Source: Psychrosphaera algicola (GTDB lineage: Bacteria; Pseudomonadota; Gammaproteobacteria; Enterobacterales; Alteromonadaceae). Taken from it: a DNA stretch of 64,000 nt. The DNA lies in assembly GCF_028401425.1 (NCBI RefSeq), contig NZ_JAQOMS010000002.1, positions 3,224,001 to 3,288,000 on the forward strand, given 5' to 3'. The notes below the pieces were generated by a model. It was given only the letters and a program-made list of their open reading frames with translations, had not been told where the DNA came from and made no database searches. Below are positions 30,333 through 41,136 of the stretch, in pieces; positions within the stretch are counted from its first letter, which is position 1; each line of letters opens with the position of its first letter. A program made the translations under genes and the position numbers.

Positions 30333-31829
30333 TTACTGAATAACTGCGATAAGGCTGTTTAAACTGCCGCTTGATGTCGCTAATGCTGGGTGACCTGCAT
30401 GGAATGTTAAAGCTTGATTAATTAAACTCGCCGCTCGATTTAATTCACCATCTTCTGCCAACTCAACTGCAGTTTCATTCACTTTCTTAATTAAGTCGTC
30501 AAAATATCCAGCCACTTTTTCATTATCAGGTTCAGCCGCTAATACTTTAAATAAAGCATCATTTGCATTTTTAGTGCTGTCGCCTACGCTAAAAAAGTTA
30601 CCACTGCGGATATATGATCTCGCATTTGTAAGCAACGCCTTGCGGTTTCTTGATGACATGGTTGGAGAATAGGTAGCTTGTGCATAATCCAAACGTTTTT
30701 GTTTTAATGCACTTAATTCATCAAGCTTTACTAGTGTTGAACTCCAACTGGCCATTTCAGGTATCGCACCAAGTGCTTGATGCAATAAGTTTCTTGCCAA
30801 CTCAATTTTACCGTCGCTAACTAATTCTTTTATTTCTTCATCAAGCTCTTTAACTAGTTTGAACATACCCGTTTTTGCTTTTGAATTATCCGGTTCGCTG
30901 GTCAATACACGTTTGTATTTAGAGTAGGCGTTCGACGACTCAGGAGCGAAAAATTGCTTTCTTTTTAGGTAGGTTTTTGCATTTGACAATAGCGCATTAC
31001 GAGTTGATGTAGACAACTCTGGAATATATTCATTTGGATCATGTAACGCACTAATATGACTATCAATGTTTTGTAATCCAATCGCACGTTCATTTAAATT
31101 AAGCAATAATGCGTGATCTGGTAGCTCGCTCAGGCCTTGTTCGGTCAGTGAAATGGCTTTAAAAATTTCTCCGTCATCCAGCAAATCATCAACTTCTTCT
31201 TGAACGTCTTCAAGCAAATTAAAATACTGGGCAATCGCTTTGGTATTTTTAGGATTGTCTTTTAACAAACGTCTAATATTATTAAAGGCATTTTTATGTT
31301 CAGGAGCAAAAAATTGTTTTTGACGTAAATATACTTTGGTATTTGAAATCAAAGTTCTAACCTGACTACTCGACAGTTGATTTGTTGCTTTTAGGTCAGC
31401 AGGAGAAATTTTTGGTACTGGTGTCTTTGCAACTTGACTGGTGGTTGCAGGGGCTTGAGTAAAACTTTGTTTTAATGCCGCCCAACTGGAAGGCTCAACA
31501 CCTACTTCATACTGCAGTGACAAATATTCAAGTTTTAAACGGTCAGCGTCTAACGACTGACCTTGCTGAACAAGTGCCATTACCTGTTGTTTAGTTGCGG
31601 TGTCGAGTAACAATGCAAATGAATGGGTTTTTGGGTGCTCACTGTCGGTTTTAGCCATCATTTTGTAGACGCTAAACGCACTTGCACTTCTACCTGAAAG
31701 GGTATCTGAAGAAATGAACTTGATCCCCTGCTCATACAACGTATCTAAGATTAACGTATTGTTAGCACTTAACAAACTTGAAAATCCAATAAGAATTGCT
31801 GCAAAAGTAGTGATAAACCGTTTGTTCAT
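30333..31829 (-). CDS. Periplasmic protein with three 120-residue repeats
   Basis: 498 residues, intact, signal peptide about 1-22. No named family recognised. Three homologous units begin at residues about 152, 272 and 391 (period 119-120); each has a helix with LLSNAKTYLKRKQFFAPE-like sequence, then LFKVLAAEPDN-like and a third helix LINQAL-like, which reads as alpha-helical TPR-like solenoid units. Charged linkers and a Pro/Thr/Ala-rich stretch (about 125-142) separate the N-terminal part. Probably a scaffold or peptidoglycan/envelope-associated protein; function unknown. Confidence 0.7.
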   Translation of the reverse strand: MNKRFITTFAAILIGFSSLLSANNTLILDTLYEQGIKFISSDTLSGRSASAFSVYKMMAKTDSEHPKTHSFALLLDTATKQQVMALVQQGQSLDADRLKLEYLSLQYEVGVEPSSWAALKQSFTQAPATTSQVAKTPVPKISPADLKATNQLSSSQVRTLISNTKVYLRQKQFFAPEHKNAFNNIRRLLKDNPKNTKAIAQYFNLLEDVQEEVDDLLDDGEIFKAISLTEQGLSELPDHALLLNLNERAIGLQNIDSHISALHDPNEYIPELSTSTRNALLSNAKTYLKRKQFFAPESSNAYSKYKRVLTSEPDNSKAKTGMFKLVKELDEEIKELVSDGKIELARNLLHQALGAIPEMASWSSTLVKLDELSALKQKRLDYAQATYSPTMSSRNRKALLTNARSYIRSGNFFSVGDSTKNANDALFKVLAAEPDNEKVAGYFDDLIKKVNETAVELAEDGELNRAASLINQALTFHAGHPALATSSGSLNSLIAVIQ

Positions 31830-32003
31830 GATAAATTCAGGGCCTTTGATTTGTCGAGTTTAAAAACACAGTACATTATACTGAATTCGAGTTATTATTC
31901 TATTAATTAGTCGAGCATTCCCCGACGACTGAATCGATGTATTAGTTACTGCAATGGTATTAAACGCTCCGGTATTACTAAAAAGTAACACCGGATCATG
32001 AGT

Positions 32004-33362
32004 TTAGCCTTTTACAGGACGTGGCCAATTGTCTATGTTTCGTTGCTTTCCGCGCGCAATTGAAAGAGCATTTTTTCAACATCTTTGGTAATCGTTGAAC
32101 CTGCAGCAACAAAACCGTTTGCAGAAATGGTAACCGGTGCCACAAGTGTTGAGTTTGTGCCAATAAATGCGTTGTCTTCAATGGTCGTTTTAAATTTATT
32201 CACACCATCGTAGTTTGCCGTGATAACGCCGGCACCAATGTTTACACCTTGGCCAACTGTTGTATCACCTAAATAAGAGAAATGATTAACTTTAGACCCT
32301 TCGCCTAATGTTGATTTTTTCATTTCTACAAAATTGCCGACCTTAGCTTTATTGCCAACGACCGCACTAAGGGCGCAATCTAGCGAATGGACCAATTTGA
32401 GCATTGGTTAAAACTTCGGCTGACTCAATAATGCTATTTGCGTGAACCACAGTGTTATCACCAATCACGCAGTCAATAAGCAAGCAATTTGGACCAATAA
32501 CCACATTGTTACCTAAAGTAACTTTGCCTTCAAAAACAACATTGATATCAAGCTCAACATCTTGGCCAACGGTTACGTCACCACGGACGTCAACTCTGCT
32601 TGGATCGCGCATTGAAGCGCCTGCCAACATTAGCTTTTCGGTTTCACGTTTCTGATATTCACGTTCTAAAGCGGCTAGTTGTACACGGTTGTTCGCACCT
32701 TCAACTTCCATTGCACTGTCGGGATGTGCTGTTGTTACAGCATAGCCTTGCTCATTCGCCATAGCGATAATGTCGGTTAGATAGTATTCGCCCTGTGCAT
32801 TGTCGTTTGAAAGGTTATTCAACCACGATTTTAACAAGTCGCCGTTAACCGCCATTATGCCCGTATTTACTTCATTGATTGAGAGTTGTTCTGGATTTGC
32901 GTCTTTTGCTCAATAATGCCTACAACTGAACCGTTTTCACTGAATAATTCGACCGTAACCAGATGGATCGTCTAGCTTAACAGTGAGAAGCGCAATGCCT
33001 TTTTCTGGTTTAACAGCGAGTAACCGTTCTAGAGTTGCGCTTTGAATAAGTGGTACGTCGCCATATAGAATTAAAATTGTATCGTTGTCAGGCATAAATT
33101 GTTCAGCAACCTTTACCGCGTGACCGGTTCCAAGTTGCTCAGCTTGCAGTGCCCAATTGGCGTTGTTTTCAGCAAGTGCCTGTTTTAACGTGTCGCCGCC
33201 ATGTCCGTATACTATTGTCACTCCTGACGCATTCAATGCAGTACCTGCATCAATTACATGTTGTACCATAGGCTTGTGTGCAACTGGGTGCAAAACTTTT
33301 GGTAAGCTAGAACGCATACGTGTGCCTTTTCCGGCAGCTAAAACCACGACAGATAAACTCAT
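32004..33362 (-). CDS. glmU: Bifunctional GlmU, UDP-GlcNAc synthesis
   Basis: About 452 residues. N-terminal uridylyltransferase (VVVLAAGKGTRMRSSLPKVLHPV) and C-terminal left-handed beta-helix acetyltransferase (GPFARLRP, VGNFVEMKKS, NIGAGVITANYDGVNK, AAGSTITKDV), cytoplasmic. It acetylates glucosamine-1-phosphate and then makes UDP-GlcNAc, completing the path begun by GlmS. Frame lesions: an extra A and a missing A near 32900-32945 (restores GRIIRENGSVVGIIEQKDA), CTAAGG at 32367-32372 where CCAGG restores LRPGAVVGNKAK, and A6 near 32069 (restores DVEKNALSIARGKQRNIDNW). Essential gene, so errors rather than decay. Confidence 0.93.
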
Positions 33363-33443
33363 TTGGGCAATACTTCCATTTTAATTATTTTAAACGCAGG
33401 TATTATACGCAATCAGATGACATTTTTTTGAATTTTTTTATTA

Positions 33444-33920
33444 ATGTATAAAACCAACAATTTTAAGTTATTAGTCTCAGCTTGTTTGCTTGGCCATCCG
33501 GTTCGGTATGACGGTAAGAGTAAACCTTTGGCTGACTTAAGTTGGTTAAAGCAGTTACAGCAAGACGGTAAGTTAGTGGTTATGTGTCCAGAGGTGATGG
33601 GCGGGCTTAACACACCAAGGGCGCCAGCTGAATACGCTGAAGGTAAAGTCATCACTGTACAGGGAATTGACGTAACAGAGGCCTTTGAAAAGGGGGCTGA
33701 CCAAGCGTTAGCACTTTGCCAAGCGCACCAAGTGAGTCACGCCTTGCTGAAAGCGAATAGTCCAAGTTGTGGTAATCAACAAATATATGACGGTACGTTT
33801 AGCGCAACTTTAATTGATGGTGAAGGGGTAACGGCTAGGCGATTGCGTGAAAATGGGGTCGCGGTCTTTTCAGAATTGCAGCTTAATGAATTGCAACAGC
33901 AGCTAAATCACTCAGATTAG
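33444..33920 (+). CDS. DUF523 family protein
   Basis: 158 residues, intact. Opens with VSACLLGHPVRYDGKSK and contains MCPEVMGGLNTPRAPAE and KANSPSCGNQQIYDG, the cysteine motifs of DUF523. Function is not established; the conserved cysteines suggest metal or sulfur chemistry. No clear ribosome-binding site in front of the ATG; an AT tract lies there instead. Confidence 0.8.
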   Translation: MYKTNNFKLLVSACLLGHPVRYDGKSKPLADLSWLKQLQQDGKLVVMCPEVMGGLNTPRAPAEYAEGKVITVQGIDVTEAFEKGADQALALCQAHQVSHALLKANSPSCGNQQIYDGTFSATLIDGEGVTARRLRENGVAVFSELQLNELQQQLNHSD

Positions 33921-33940
33921 TTAATTCGTACTCAATCATT

Positions 33941-33988
33941 GAAATGTCGCGCGCAGCTTTTACTAAGGGCATTGCGCGCCACGATTTC
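33941..33988. terminator. Bidirectional hairpin between DUF523 gene and selO
   Basis: GC-rich stem GTCGCGCGCA/TGCGCGCCAC with one mismatch, extended by GAAAT/ATTTC, situated between two convergent genes. Confidence 0.5.
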
Positions 33989-34004
33989 GTATTACTTTTT
34001 GGTA

Positions 34005-35548
34005 TTAACTGCTGCAACTGATACTGAGTTTACCTGCCCAGTCTGGGGGCAGTTTACTATAAAGGTCGAAGTCAGGCTGCTCGGCAAATGGCTGTGATAA
34101 CACCAACAACAGTTCCTCTAAAGGTTTGTTATCTCCGCTCTCTGCAGCTTCAATGACTTGCTGTGCTAAGTAGTTTCTAACAATGTATTTGGGGTTTACC
34201 GAATACATTAGCTCGCAACGTTCATCATCTGAAATAACTTCCATAGAAACACGTTTTTTATAACGTTTTAGCCAAGCTGTTGCTGCATCACGGTCGACAA
34301 AGGTATCAATAAATACTTGTTCATTTTTGTCACTAAAACGGACATTGCTTAACATTCGCCACGTATAGGTATAGTCGCGTTTTTGTTCCTGCATGAGGGC
34401 GAGAAGTCCCCCAACAAGGCTTGATCTTCTTTTTGCTTTTCTTTAAAACCAAGCTTTTTCCGCATTAACGAAGAATAATTATCAAGTAAAATTGTTTCGT
34501 ACTGTTTTAGCAATTCGGTCAATTCTTCTTTTGACAATAAAGGCGAAAGTGAATAGCCAAGCGCGTTGAGATTCCACAACCCAATACTCGGTTGTTCGTC
34601 AAATGCATATCGACCACTGTGATCTGAATGATTGCAAATATGTGATGGTTCATACACATCTAGAAAACCGTAGGGACCATAATCAAAAGTGATGCCCAAA
34701 ATTGACATGTTGTCGGTGTTCATAACCCCGTGGCAAAATCCATAAGCTTGCCACTTCGCAATCATTTCCGCCGTTGTTCGGATCGTGAATTTAAGTAATT
34801 GATAAGCTTGCTGTTGCGCTGAGGCATTGGGCTTTAGAGCGCGTATTTCATCCGACGATTGCGGCAATACGTCAGTTACAGCATATGCCACAAGTTGTTC
34901 TAATAATTTAGTATCGTTTTGATAAAAGGCGTATTCAAAATGACCAAAACGAAGGTGACTTTCGCAAACCCGGATTAAAGCGGCACCGGGTTCGATGGTT
35001 TCACGCTGGACTTTTTCACCTGTTGTAAATAAGCCTAAAGCCCGGGAAGTTGGTATCCCCAAATGATGTAATGCTTCGGAAGCTAAATATTCGCGTATGC
35101 AGCTTCTTAATACTGCTCGGCCATCGCCAAATCGAGAATATGGGGTTTTTCCCGCGCCTTTTACGTGAATATCCCAACGCCCTGTGTCGGAAAGTAATTC
35201 ACCGAGTAACAATCCGCGGCCATCGCCTAATTCGGGATTATATTGACCAAATTGATGCCCTGTGTATTTTTGCGCAATAGCTTGGGCCGCATCTACCATT
35301 TGATTTCCGCTAAACCAGTTAAGCCATTCAGATTGGCTTTCTAAGGCAGTCGCATCGATATTGAGTATCTTACTTGTTTGCGAACTGATACTTACCCACT
35401 TAGGTTTTGGGAATGCCGTTGGATTTACAAAATGCCCTAATTCAGACAACGAATTAGCATACGTATTGGAAAATCGTAAGTCGGTAATTTTTGTCGATTG
35501 CTTGCCAGATAGAATAGTCATAATCGTCGTTAATTTGATCTCAAACAA
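34005..35548 (-). CDS. selO: Protein adenylyltransferase SelO (YdiU family)
   Basis: About 515 residues. Pseudokinase-fold enzyme that AMPylates protein hydroxyls; linked to oxidative stress. Visible family motifs: GHQFGQYNPELGDGRG, VKGAGKTPYSRFGDGRAV, GFCHGVMNTDNMSILG, FDYGPYGFLDVY, and the C-terminal SISCSS with the redox cysteine that corresponds to selenocysteine in animals. One G missing from the G5 run near 34403 (restores ALLGGLLALMQEQKRDY) splits it into two frames. The ATG at 35521 (MTILSG) is an alternative start. Stands alone. Confidence 0.9.
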
Positions 35549-35636
35549 AGTGTGCGCCTTTCAATAGTTTACGCTATATTTAATTCAAATGTTTGGTGTT
35601 AAGCTGAGAAAAAGTAAAATTACAATAGGGGTTAAG

Positions 35637-35940
35637 ATGAAAAGTTTAGTGTTTGGTACTGGTTGCCATTATGTCACTTAGTTCAACAACTGTACTTGCT
35701 GGCGATGCTGCTGCAGGTAAAACAAAATCCGCAGTTTGTGCTGCTTGTCACGGTGCTAACGGAATTAGTGCAATTCCAATGTACCCAAATTTAGCAGGTC
35801 AAAAAGAGCAGTATTTAGCGAAACAGCTAAAAGACTTTAAGGCGGGAAATCGTAAAGACCCAGTTATGGGCGCGATGGCTATGCCACTGACAGATGCCGA
35901 TATTGCTAACTTATCAGCGTATTATGCGTCGCTAAAATAA
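35637..35940 (+). CDS. Small periplasmic cytochrome c (c553/c4-like)
   Basis: About 101 residues: signal peptide (MKSLVFGLVAIMSL... ending VLAG), one haem site CAACHG, and the axial methionine in MGAMAMPL; single-domain class I cytochrome c that shuttles electrons in the periplasm. The start at 35637 is hidden by GGTACTGG (35655-35662), where GGCCTGG restores the signal peptide. A rho-independent terminator follows. Confidence 0.85.
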
Positions 35941-35972
35941 AATAAAGTAAAATAAAATAAATTTAAAATGAT

Positions 35973-35997
35973 AAAACCGACGCTTTGTCGGTTTTTT
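35973..35997 (+). terminator. Rho-independent terminator of the cytochrome c gene
   Basis: Stem AAAACCGAC/GTCGGTTTT with a 5-base loop and a T6 tail. Confidence 0.8.
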
Positions 35998-36042
35998 AAT
36001 GCCCAGCAAATAACCTAGGTCGATTGGCATTGATTCTGAATT

Positions 36043-37842
36043 TTACAATTCAGAGACGTGACGATTGATCACTGATAAAAACGCGTCACCATAGCGACGT
36101 AGTTTTGTTTCACCAACCCCGGATACTAACAACATATCGCGTGGCGTAGTGGGTAATTTGTCTGCCATATCCGCCAGAGTTGCATCTGAAAATACGACAA
36201 ACGGTGGCACATTATGCTCTTCTGCTATGGATTTTCGAAGTCCCTTCAATCGAGCAAACAATCGTTTGTCGTAATTTACAGGTGCGGCTTTTTCAAATAG
36301 CTTTTTGGTATTTAATCTCGGTACAGCAAGTTGTAACGTCGATTCGCTGCGTAAAATAGGGCGAGCCTTTTCGGTTAAAACAAGACTACTACCACGGCTA
36401 ATATCTTGTTCAATCAAACCTTGATGTATTAGTTGGCGAATAATGCTGAGCCAATAGTCGTGCGTTTGTTCTTTGCCAATTCCATAGGTGCTCAATTCGT
36501 CATGTTTATGATCTTTAATCCGGATCCCTTGGCTGCCACGTAAAATATCGATGATATGACCAATTCCAAAACGTTGACCACTGCGGTAAATACAAGACAT
36601 TGCTTGTTGCGCTAATAATGTCCCATCAAACGAGGTCGGTGGGTCTAAGCAAATATCGCAATTACCACAACCTGTGGTTGTAGGTTCGTTAAAGTAGTTT
36701 AGTAATACTTGGCGACGACAGGTTTGTGCATCAGCAAGGGCGACCATAGCGTTAAACCGTTGGAGTTCAACTTTTACTCGGTCTTCATTTTGATTGTCGC
36801 TGATCATACGGCGAATTCGAGGTACATCGCCTGAGTCGAAGAACATAAGGCATTGGGCGTCAAGTCCATCACGTCCAGCGCGTCCAGTTTCTTGATAATA
36901 ACTTTCTATGGTTTTTGGCAGATCGTAATGAACTACAAATCGAATATTAGGCTTATTTATACCCATGCCAAACGCCACGGTCGCGACCACAATTTGAATT
37001 TGGTCTCGCTGAAATTGCTCTTGTACTTTTATTCTGTGGGCGTTTTCGTGACCTGCATGATACGGCGCAGCATTAAAACCTTTTTGCTTGAGTTTTTCTG
37101 CGACGTCATCAACTCGGGCACGACTCGAACAATACACCACACCGCAAGCATCGGTTTGTGTTCCAACAAAACTTAATAACTGATTCAGTGGTTTGAATTT
37201 TTCTTCTATGGTGTAGCGCAAGTTAGCGCGGTCGAAACTGCCAATATGGATATAGGGGTCGTTAAGATTGAGTTGGTGGCTAATATCAAATCGCGTTGCT
37301 TTATCGGCCGTCGCCGTTAATGCCATGATTGGCACATGCGGGAATAGGTTTTTAATTTGGCCTAAGCGCAGATAATCGGCACGAAAATCATGTCCCCAAT
37401 GAGACAAACAATGTGCTTCATCAATTGCAAATAGACTGACCCCAGCTTGATGTAAGTGATCTAAAAATCGCTGCTGTAGCAAACGTTCTGGCGACACATA
37501 CAAAATTTTTATTTCACCGTATTGCAACTGATTTAACGTTTGAAATTGCTCTTGTCGAGTTTGCTGACTATTAATGTAACTCGCTGCGATACCAAGCTCA
37601 TTAAGTTGATCTACCTGATCTTTCATTAACGACAAAAGAGGGGTAACGACTATTGTTACATTTGGCAGCAATAATGCGGGTACTTGGTAACACAAACTTT
37701 TACCGCCACCCGTAGGCAATAGAACCAAGGTATCTTGTTGATTAATGCAGGATTCAATGACTTTATCTTGGCCCATGCGAAAAGCATCGTAACCAAATAT
37801 TTTTGTCAAAATGTCGAGTGGTGTAGTCTGGTTGTCGGTCAA
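36043..37842 (-). CDS. recQ: ATP-dependent DNA helicase RecQ
   Basis: 599 residues, intact and of normal length. Walker A LPTGGGKSLCYQVP, DEAH box in FAIDEAHCLSHWGHDF, motif III LTATAD, motif VI QETGRAGRDG, zinc-binding cysteines in the RQC region (TCRRQVLLNYF ... CGNCDICLDPP) and a C-terminal HRDC domain. 3' to 5' helicase in recombination and fork repair. A yigI-like gene lies divergently next to it, as in the recQ region of enterobacteria. Confidence 0.97.
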   Translation of the reverse strand: MTDNQTTPLDILTKIFGYDAFRMGQDKVIESCINQQDTLVLLPTGGGKSLCYQVPALLLPNVTIVVTPLLSLMKDQVDQLNELGIAASYINSQQTRQEQFQTLNQLQYGEIKILYVSPERLLQQRFLDHLHQAGVSLFAIDEAHCLSHWGHDFRADYLRLGQIKNLFPHVPIMALTATADKATRFDISHQLNLNDPYIHIGSFDRANLRYTIEEKFKPLNQLLSFVGTQTDACGVVYCSSRARVDDVAEKLKQKGFNAAPYHAGHENAHRIKVQEQFQRDQIQIVVATVAFGMGINKPNIRFVVHYDLPKTIESYYQETGRAGRDGLDAQCLMFFDSGDVPRIRRMISDNQNEDRVKVELQRFNAMVALADAQTCRRQVLLNYFNEPTTTGCGNCDICLDPPTSFDGTLLAQQAMSCIYRSGQRFGIGHIIDILRGSQGIRIKDHKHDELSTYGIGKEQTHDYWLSIIRQLIHQGLIEQDISRGSSLVLTEKARPILRSESTLQLAVPRLNTKKLFEKAAPVNYDKRLFARLKGLRKSIAEEHNVPPFVVFSDATLADMADKLPTTPRDMLLVSGVGETKLRRYGDAFLSVINRHVSEL

Positions 37843-37931
37843 TTTAGCGGTTCAAATTAAATATTTGGGGGCATTGTAGCATTGGAATCAAATGTTATAC
37901 TCATCCGATCAGTTATTTTGGAATTATTTTT

Positions 37932-38387
37932 ATGTTATCAAATGACGACGCTCGATCTTGGTTGGTAAATGTGTTCACCAATTTAAATTTCAACAAAAAT
38001 TTAGGGCTAAAGATCACCGTTTGTGAGGCAAACAAAGCTGAAATTAGATTTGTGTGGGATGACAAATTAATGGGCAATCCAATGCAAAAAATTCTGCACG
38101 GGGGCGTAACCGCCTCGGCACTCGATACGGTGGGTGGCATATTGGCCATTTTTAGCCGGATGGAAAAAATGCACTTTGAAGATTCAGCCGCATTAATCGA
38201 ATTTACCAAAAAAGTGGGAACTATCGATTTAAGAACGGATTATTTGAGACCCGGTCGTGGTGACGAGTTTATTGCAACAGCGCAACTGATCCGTTCCGGC
38301 AGCCGAGTTTGCGTGACTCGCATGGAATTACATAATCAAAAAGGTGATCAAATTGCCTTTGGTACTGGGACTTATTTGGTTGGTTAG
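37932..38387 (+). CDS. yigI: YigI-like hotdog-fold thioesterase
   Basis: 151 residues, intact. PaaI/YigI-type single hotdog domain: ILHGGVTASALDTVGG forms the active-site helix, then DLRTDYLRPGRGDEF and GSRVCVTRMELHN. Acyl-CoA thioesterase activity is known for relatives. Divergent from recQ with 89 bases between. Confidence 0.8.
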   Translation: MLSNDDARSWLVNVFTNLNFNKNLGLKITVCEANKAEIRFVWDDKLMGNPMQKILHGGVTASALDTVGGILAIFSRMEKMHFEDSAALIEFTKKVGTIDLRTDYLRPGRGDEFIATAQLIRSGSRVCVTRMELHNQKGDQIAFGTGTYLVG

Positions 38388-38501
38388 TACAATAAATGCC
38401 TAGAACCTTAGACATTTTTAGTCCAACTCTTTAATATTACTGACTAAATAAAAAAGATATACAATATTTAAAATATAAAAATAAAGGGATAAGGGAATTT
38501 T

Positions 38502-40475
38502 ATGTGGAAGAAAATTTTAGCAGTTGCCTTGCTAATAACGGCTTTTGGCAGTTTTGCGGAGAAAAAATACCGCTTGAGAATTTTGTTAAATTTTCAGAAT
38601 TTGGTTCTGTTAAAATCTCCCCAAAGGGCGATTATTTAGCTGCAACAACCGTTCGCGACGGTAAACAAGTTTTGGTGGTATTGCAACGCGATACTATGAA
38701 ACTAATAAATGTCGTGCAATTCGACGGTGATAAAGAGCAGGTTGGCGGATATAACTGGGTCAGTAAAGACCGTCTTGTATTACAAAAAACTTATATGCGC
38801 GGCGCTTATACGCAACCGTCTTATCATGGCGAATTATTAGGTGTTAATGCCGATGGCTCAAAATCACAATACTTAATGGGACACAAAGCTGGAGGCAAGT
38901 CATTAGGAGCATCAAGCAAAGCTGATGCGCTTCGTGCGTCATCTTTAGTGTTAGATCCTTTAGTACATGATGATAATTATTTTCTTGCAGAAGTTCATCC
39001 TTGGTTGAGAAAAAGCGGCGCAGACCGACACTCAACTGTCTATCTTGTCGATGTTTATACTGGTAAACGACGTAAAGTGACACGCTCGCCAGCCTTTAAT
39101 GCGCAATATATTACCGACGGTAATGGTGAGGTTCGCTTCTCGGTCTCTAGTAATGATTATATTGATCAAGAAGTTTATAAGCGGGATGTTGAGACTGGCG
39201 AATGGACTAAGTTTAACAATTCGTTTAAACACCTTAGTAAAATTACACCACGCGTTATCGTTGATGGCGAAGACAATGCGATGTTTGTTACCGCAAGTGA
39301 AGACGGTGCGCCAATCGGTTTGTACAAAATCGATTTTGAAAAAATTCAGTTGAGTTAGTGAGTAAAGATCCAGTTGTAAATATTAGAAATGTTTATGGCA
39401 ATGAAAAAGACGGCAAAATATATGCGGTTGAATATGAAAATGGTTACCCGGCTTATGAATTTGTCGATGGAAAAGCACTTTTATCAAAGCGCTTAAAAGG
39501 CTTGTTACAAGCCTTACCTTAGTCATCAAGTTCAAATTGTGAGTTCTACCCCGGATGAGCTATTTCAGATTGTTATCGCTTATAACGACCGTAATCCAGG
39601 TGATTATTACATAATGCACCCGGACGAAAAAACCGGAAAACCTAAAATTCAATATTTGTTTTCAGCACGTAGCTGGATTAACCCCGATCTTATGGCAAGT
39701 ACTCGTCCGGTTAAATACACAACTCGAGATGGTATTGAAATTAATGGTTATTTAACGGTTCCTAAAGGCAAGGCGGAGAAAAATTTACCATTGATTGTTA
39801 TGCCTCATGGTGGACCACATGGACCGCGTGATTACTGGGGATTTGATCCAGAAGCGCAAATGTTAGCGAGTCGTGGATTAGCGGTGTTAAAAGTGAATTT
39901 CAGAGGATCTGGTGGTTACGGTCCTGCGTTTGAAACTTCTGGTCACGGCAAGTGGGGCACGGAAATTCAATATGACATAATTGACGGCACCAAATATTTA
40001 ATCGACTAAGGGCATCGCCGACAAAAACAACATTTGCATCATGGGCGCAAGCTTTGGTGGTTATTCGGCATTGATGAGTCCGATAATTGAGCCAGATTTG
40101 TACAAATGTGCTGTTGGTGTAGTTGGTGTTTACGACTTACCTTTGATGTTCAAAGAAGGTGATGTGCAAGAGCGCCGCTCTGGTGATAAATATTTAAAAG
40201 CGGTGTTGGGGCAAAATGTTGCACTTCAAGAGTCAATGTCTCCATCGTATAATATCGATAAATTGAAAGTACCCGTACTTATTGCTCATGGTGGAATGGA
40301 CCAACGAGCGCCAATTGAGCAGGCTGAAAGTTTGATTGCCGCCCTAGAAAAAGAGGATCATCCGTATGAGTATTTGTTGTTTGAGAAAGAAGGTCATGGA
40401 TTTTATTTAGAGAAAAACCGCCTTAAGTATTTCAAACGCGTACTTAAATTCTTAGGTAAACATATCGATTTTTAG
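38502..40475 (+). CDS. Secreted S9 family prolyl oligopeptidase-like peptidase
   Basis: About 655 residues: signal peptide from ATG 38502 (MWKKILAVALLITAFGSFA), N-terminal beta-propeller, and a C-terminal alpha/beta-hydrolase with nucleophile Ser in MGASFGGYSAL, Asp in HGGMDQRAP and His in EKEGHGFY. Cleaves peptides in the periplasm or outside. Lesions: A6 near 38564 (restores AEKKIPLENF), T2 near 39356, CCTTAG at 39517-39522 where CCTGG restores ALPGHQVQIVSS, and CTAAGG at 40006-40011 where CCAGG restores YLIDQGIADKNN. A strong terminator follows at 40557. Confidence 0.88.
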
Positions 40476-40556
40476 TTGGGTTGACCGCTTATTATGAGGC
40501 GGTCAATGCGATAAATGGTTAGTTTATTGAACGCCACAATACATTGTTGTAGAAAC

Positions 40557-40592
40557 AAAAAAACCGATGTTGCATATCAACATCGGTTTTTT
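40557..40592. terminator. Bidirectional terminator between S9 peptidase and peroxiredoxin genes
   Basis: Stem CCGATGTTG/CAACATCGG with 5-base loop, A7 on the left and T6 on the right, serving the two convergent genes. Confidence 0.85.
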
Positions 40593-40648
40593 ATTTTTAT
40601 CAAAAGCCACAGCTTACTTAAGCTTTTAATTGTTATTGATTTTCCTAT

Positions 40649-41134
40649 TTATAATAGGGCTAGAATTGACTCCGCGTCACTCACTGCAAATTCTTTTGGT
40701 TCTTCAACATTGAGCTGAGTCACAATTCCATCTTCAACGATCATCGCGTATCGGCGTGAGCGAATACCACCAAAAATGCCTGTTTCAGCTTCTAAGCCAA
40801 TTGCTTTTGTGAAATCAGCACCGCCATCCGCTAACATTAGTAAGTGTTCGGCATTATGTGCTTTACCCCAAGAGGACATGACAAAAGCATCGTTTACAGA
40901 TAAACAAATAACTTTGTCGACGCCTTTTGCTTTTATTTTATCAAAATTGACAACATAACCCGGCAAGTGACTTTCAGAGCAGGTTGGCGTAAATGCATCA
41001 GGAACTGCAAACAAAACGACTTTTTGGCCAGCAAACAAATCTTCTGTGGTAACGGTTTTTACTTCGTTTGTGTCAAAAAACTGGAATTGTACACTTGGTA
41101 ATTTGTCATTCACTTCAATCATAAAAGGTTCCAT
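40649..41134 (-). CDS. Peroxiredoxin, Prx5 type
   Basis: 161 residues, intact. Thioredoxin fold with peroxidatic cysteine in FTPTCSESHLPGYV and Arg in RSRRYAMIVEDG, the Prx5/AhpC-TSA (redoxin) pattern. Reduces hydroperoxides with thiol or glutaredoxin partners in the cytoplasm. Its ATG is two bases from the rsmJ stop, so it is the last gene of the prlC - glycosylase - rsmJ - prx operon. Confidence 0.92.
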   Translation of the reverse strand: MEPFMIEVNDKLPSVQFQFFDTNEVKTVTTEDLFAGQKVVLFAVPDAFTPTCSESHLPGYVVNFDKIKAKGVDKVICLSVNDAFVMSSWGKAHNAEHLLMLADGGADFTKAIGLEAETGIFGGIRSRRYAMIVEDGIVTQLNVEEPKEFAVSDAESILALL

Positions 41135-41136
41135 TG

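Noticed and set aside
32033..33362. glmU, glmS, proB, proA and ubiD as pseudogenes
   Set aside because: They are single-copy core genes broken only by one- or two-base changes of two systematic error types.
38351..38370. GGTACTGG inside the yigI-like gene as another CCWGG lesion
   Set aside because: It is in frame and encodes the conserved FGTGTYLVG ending, so the sequence is correct there.
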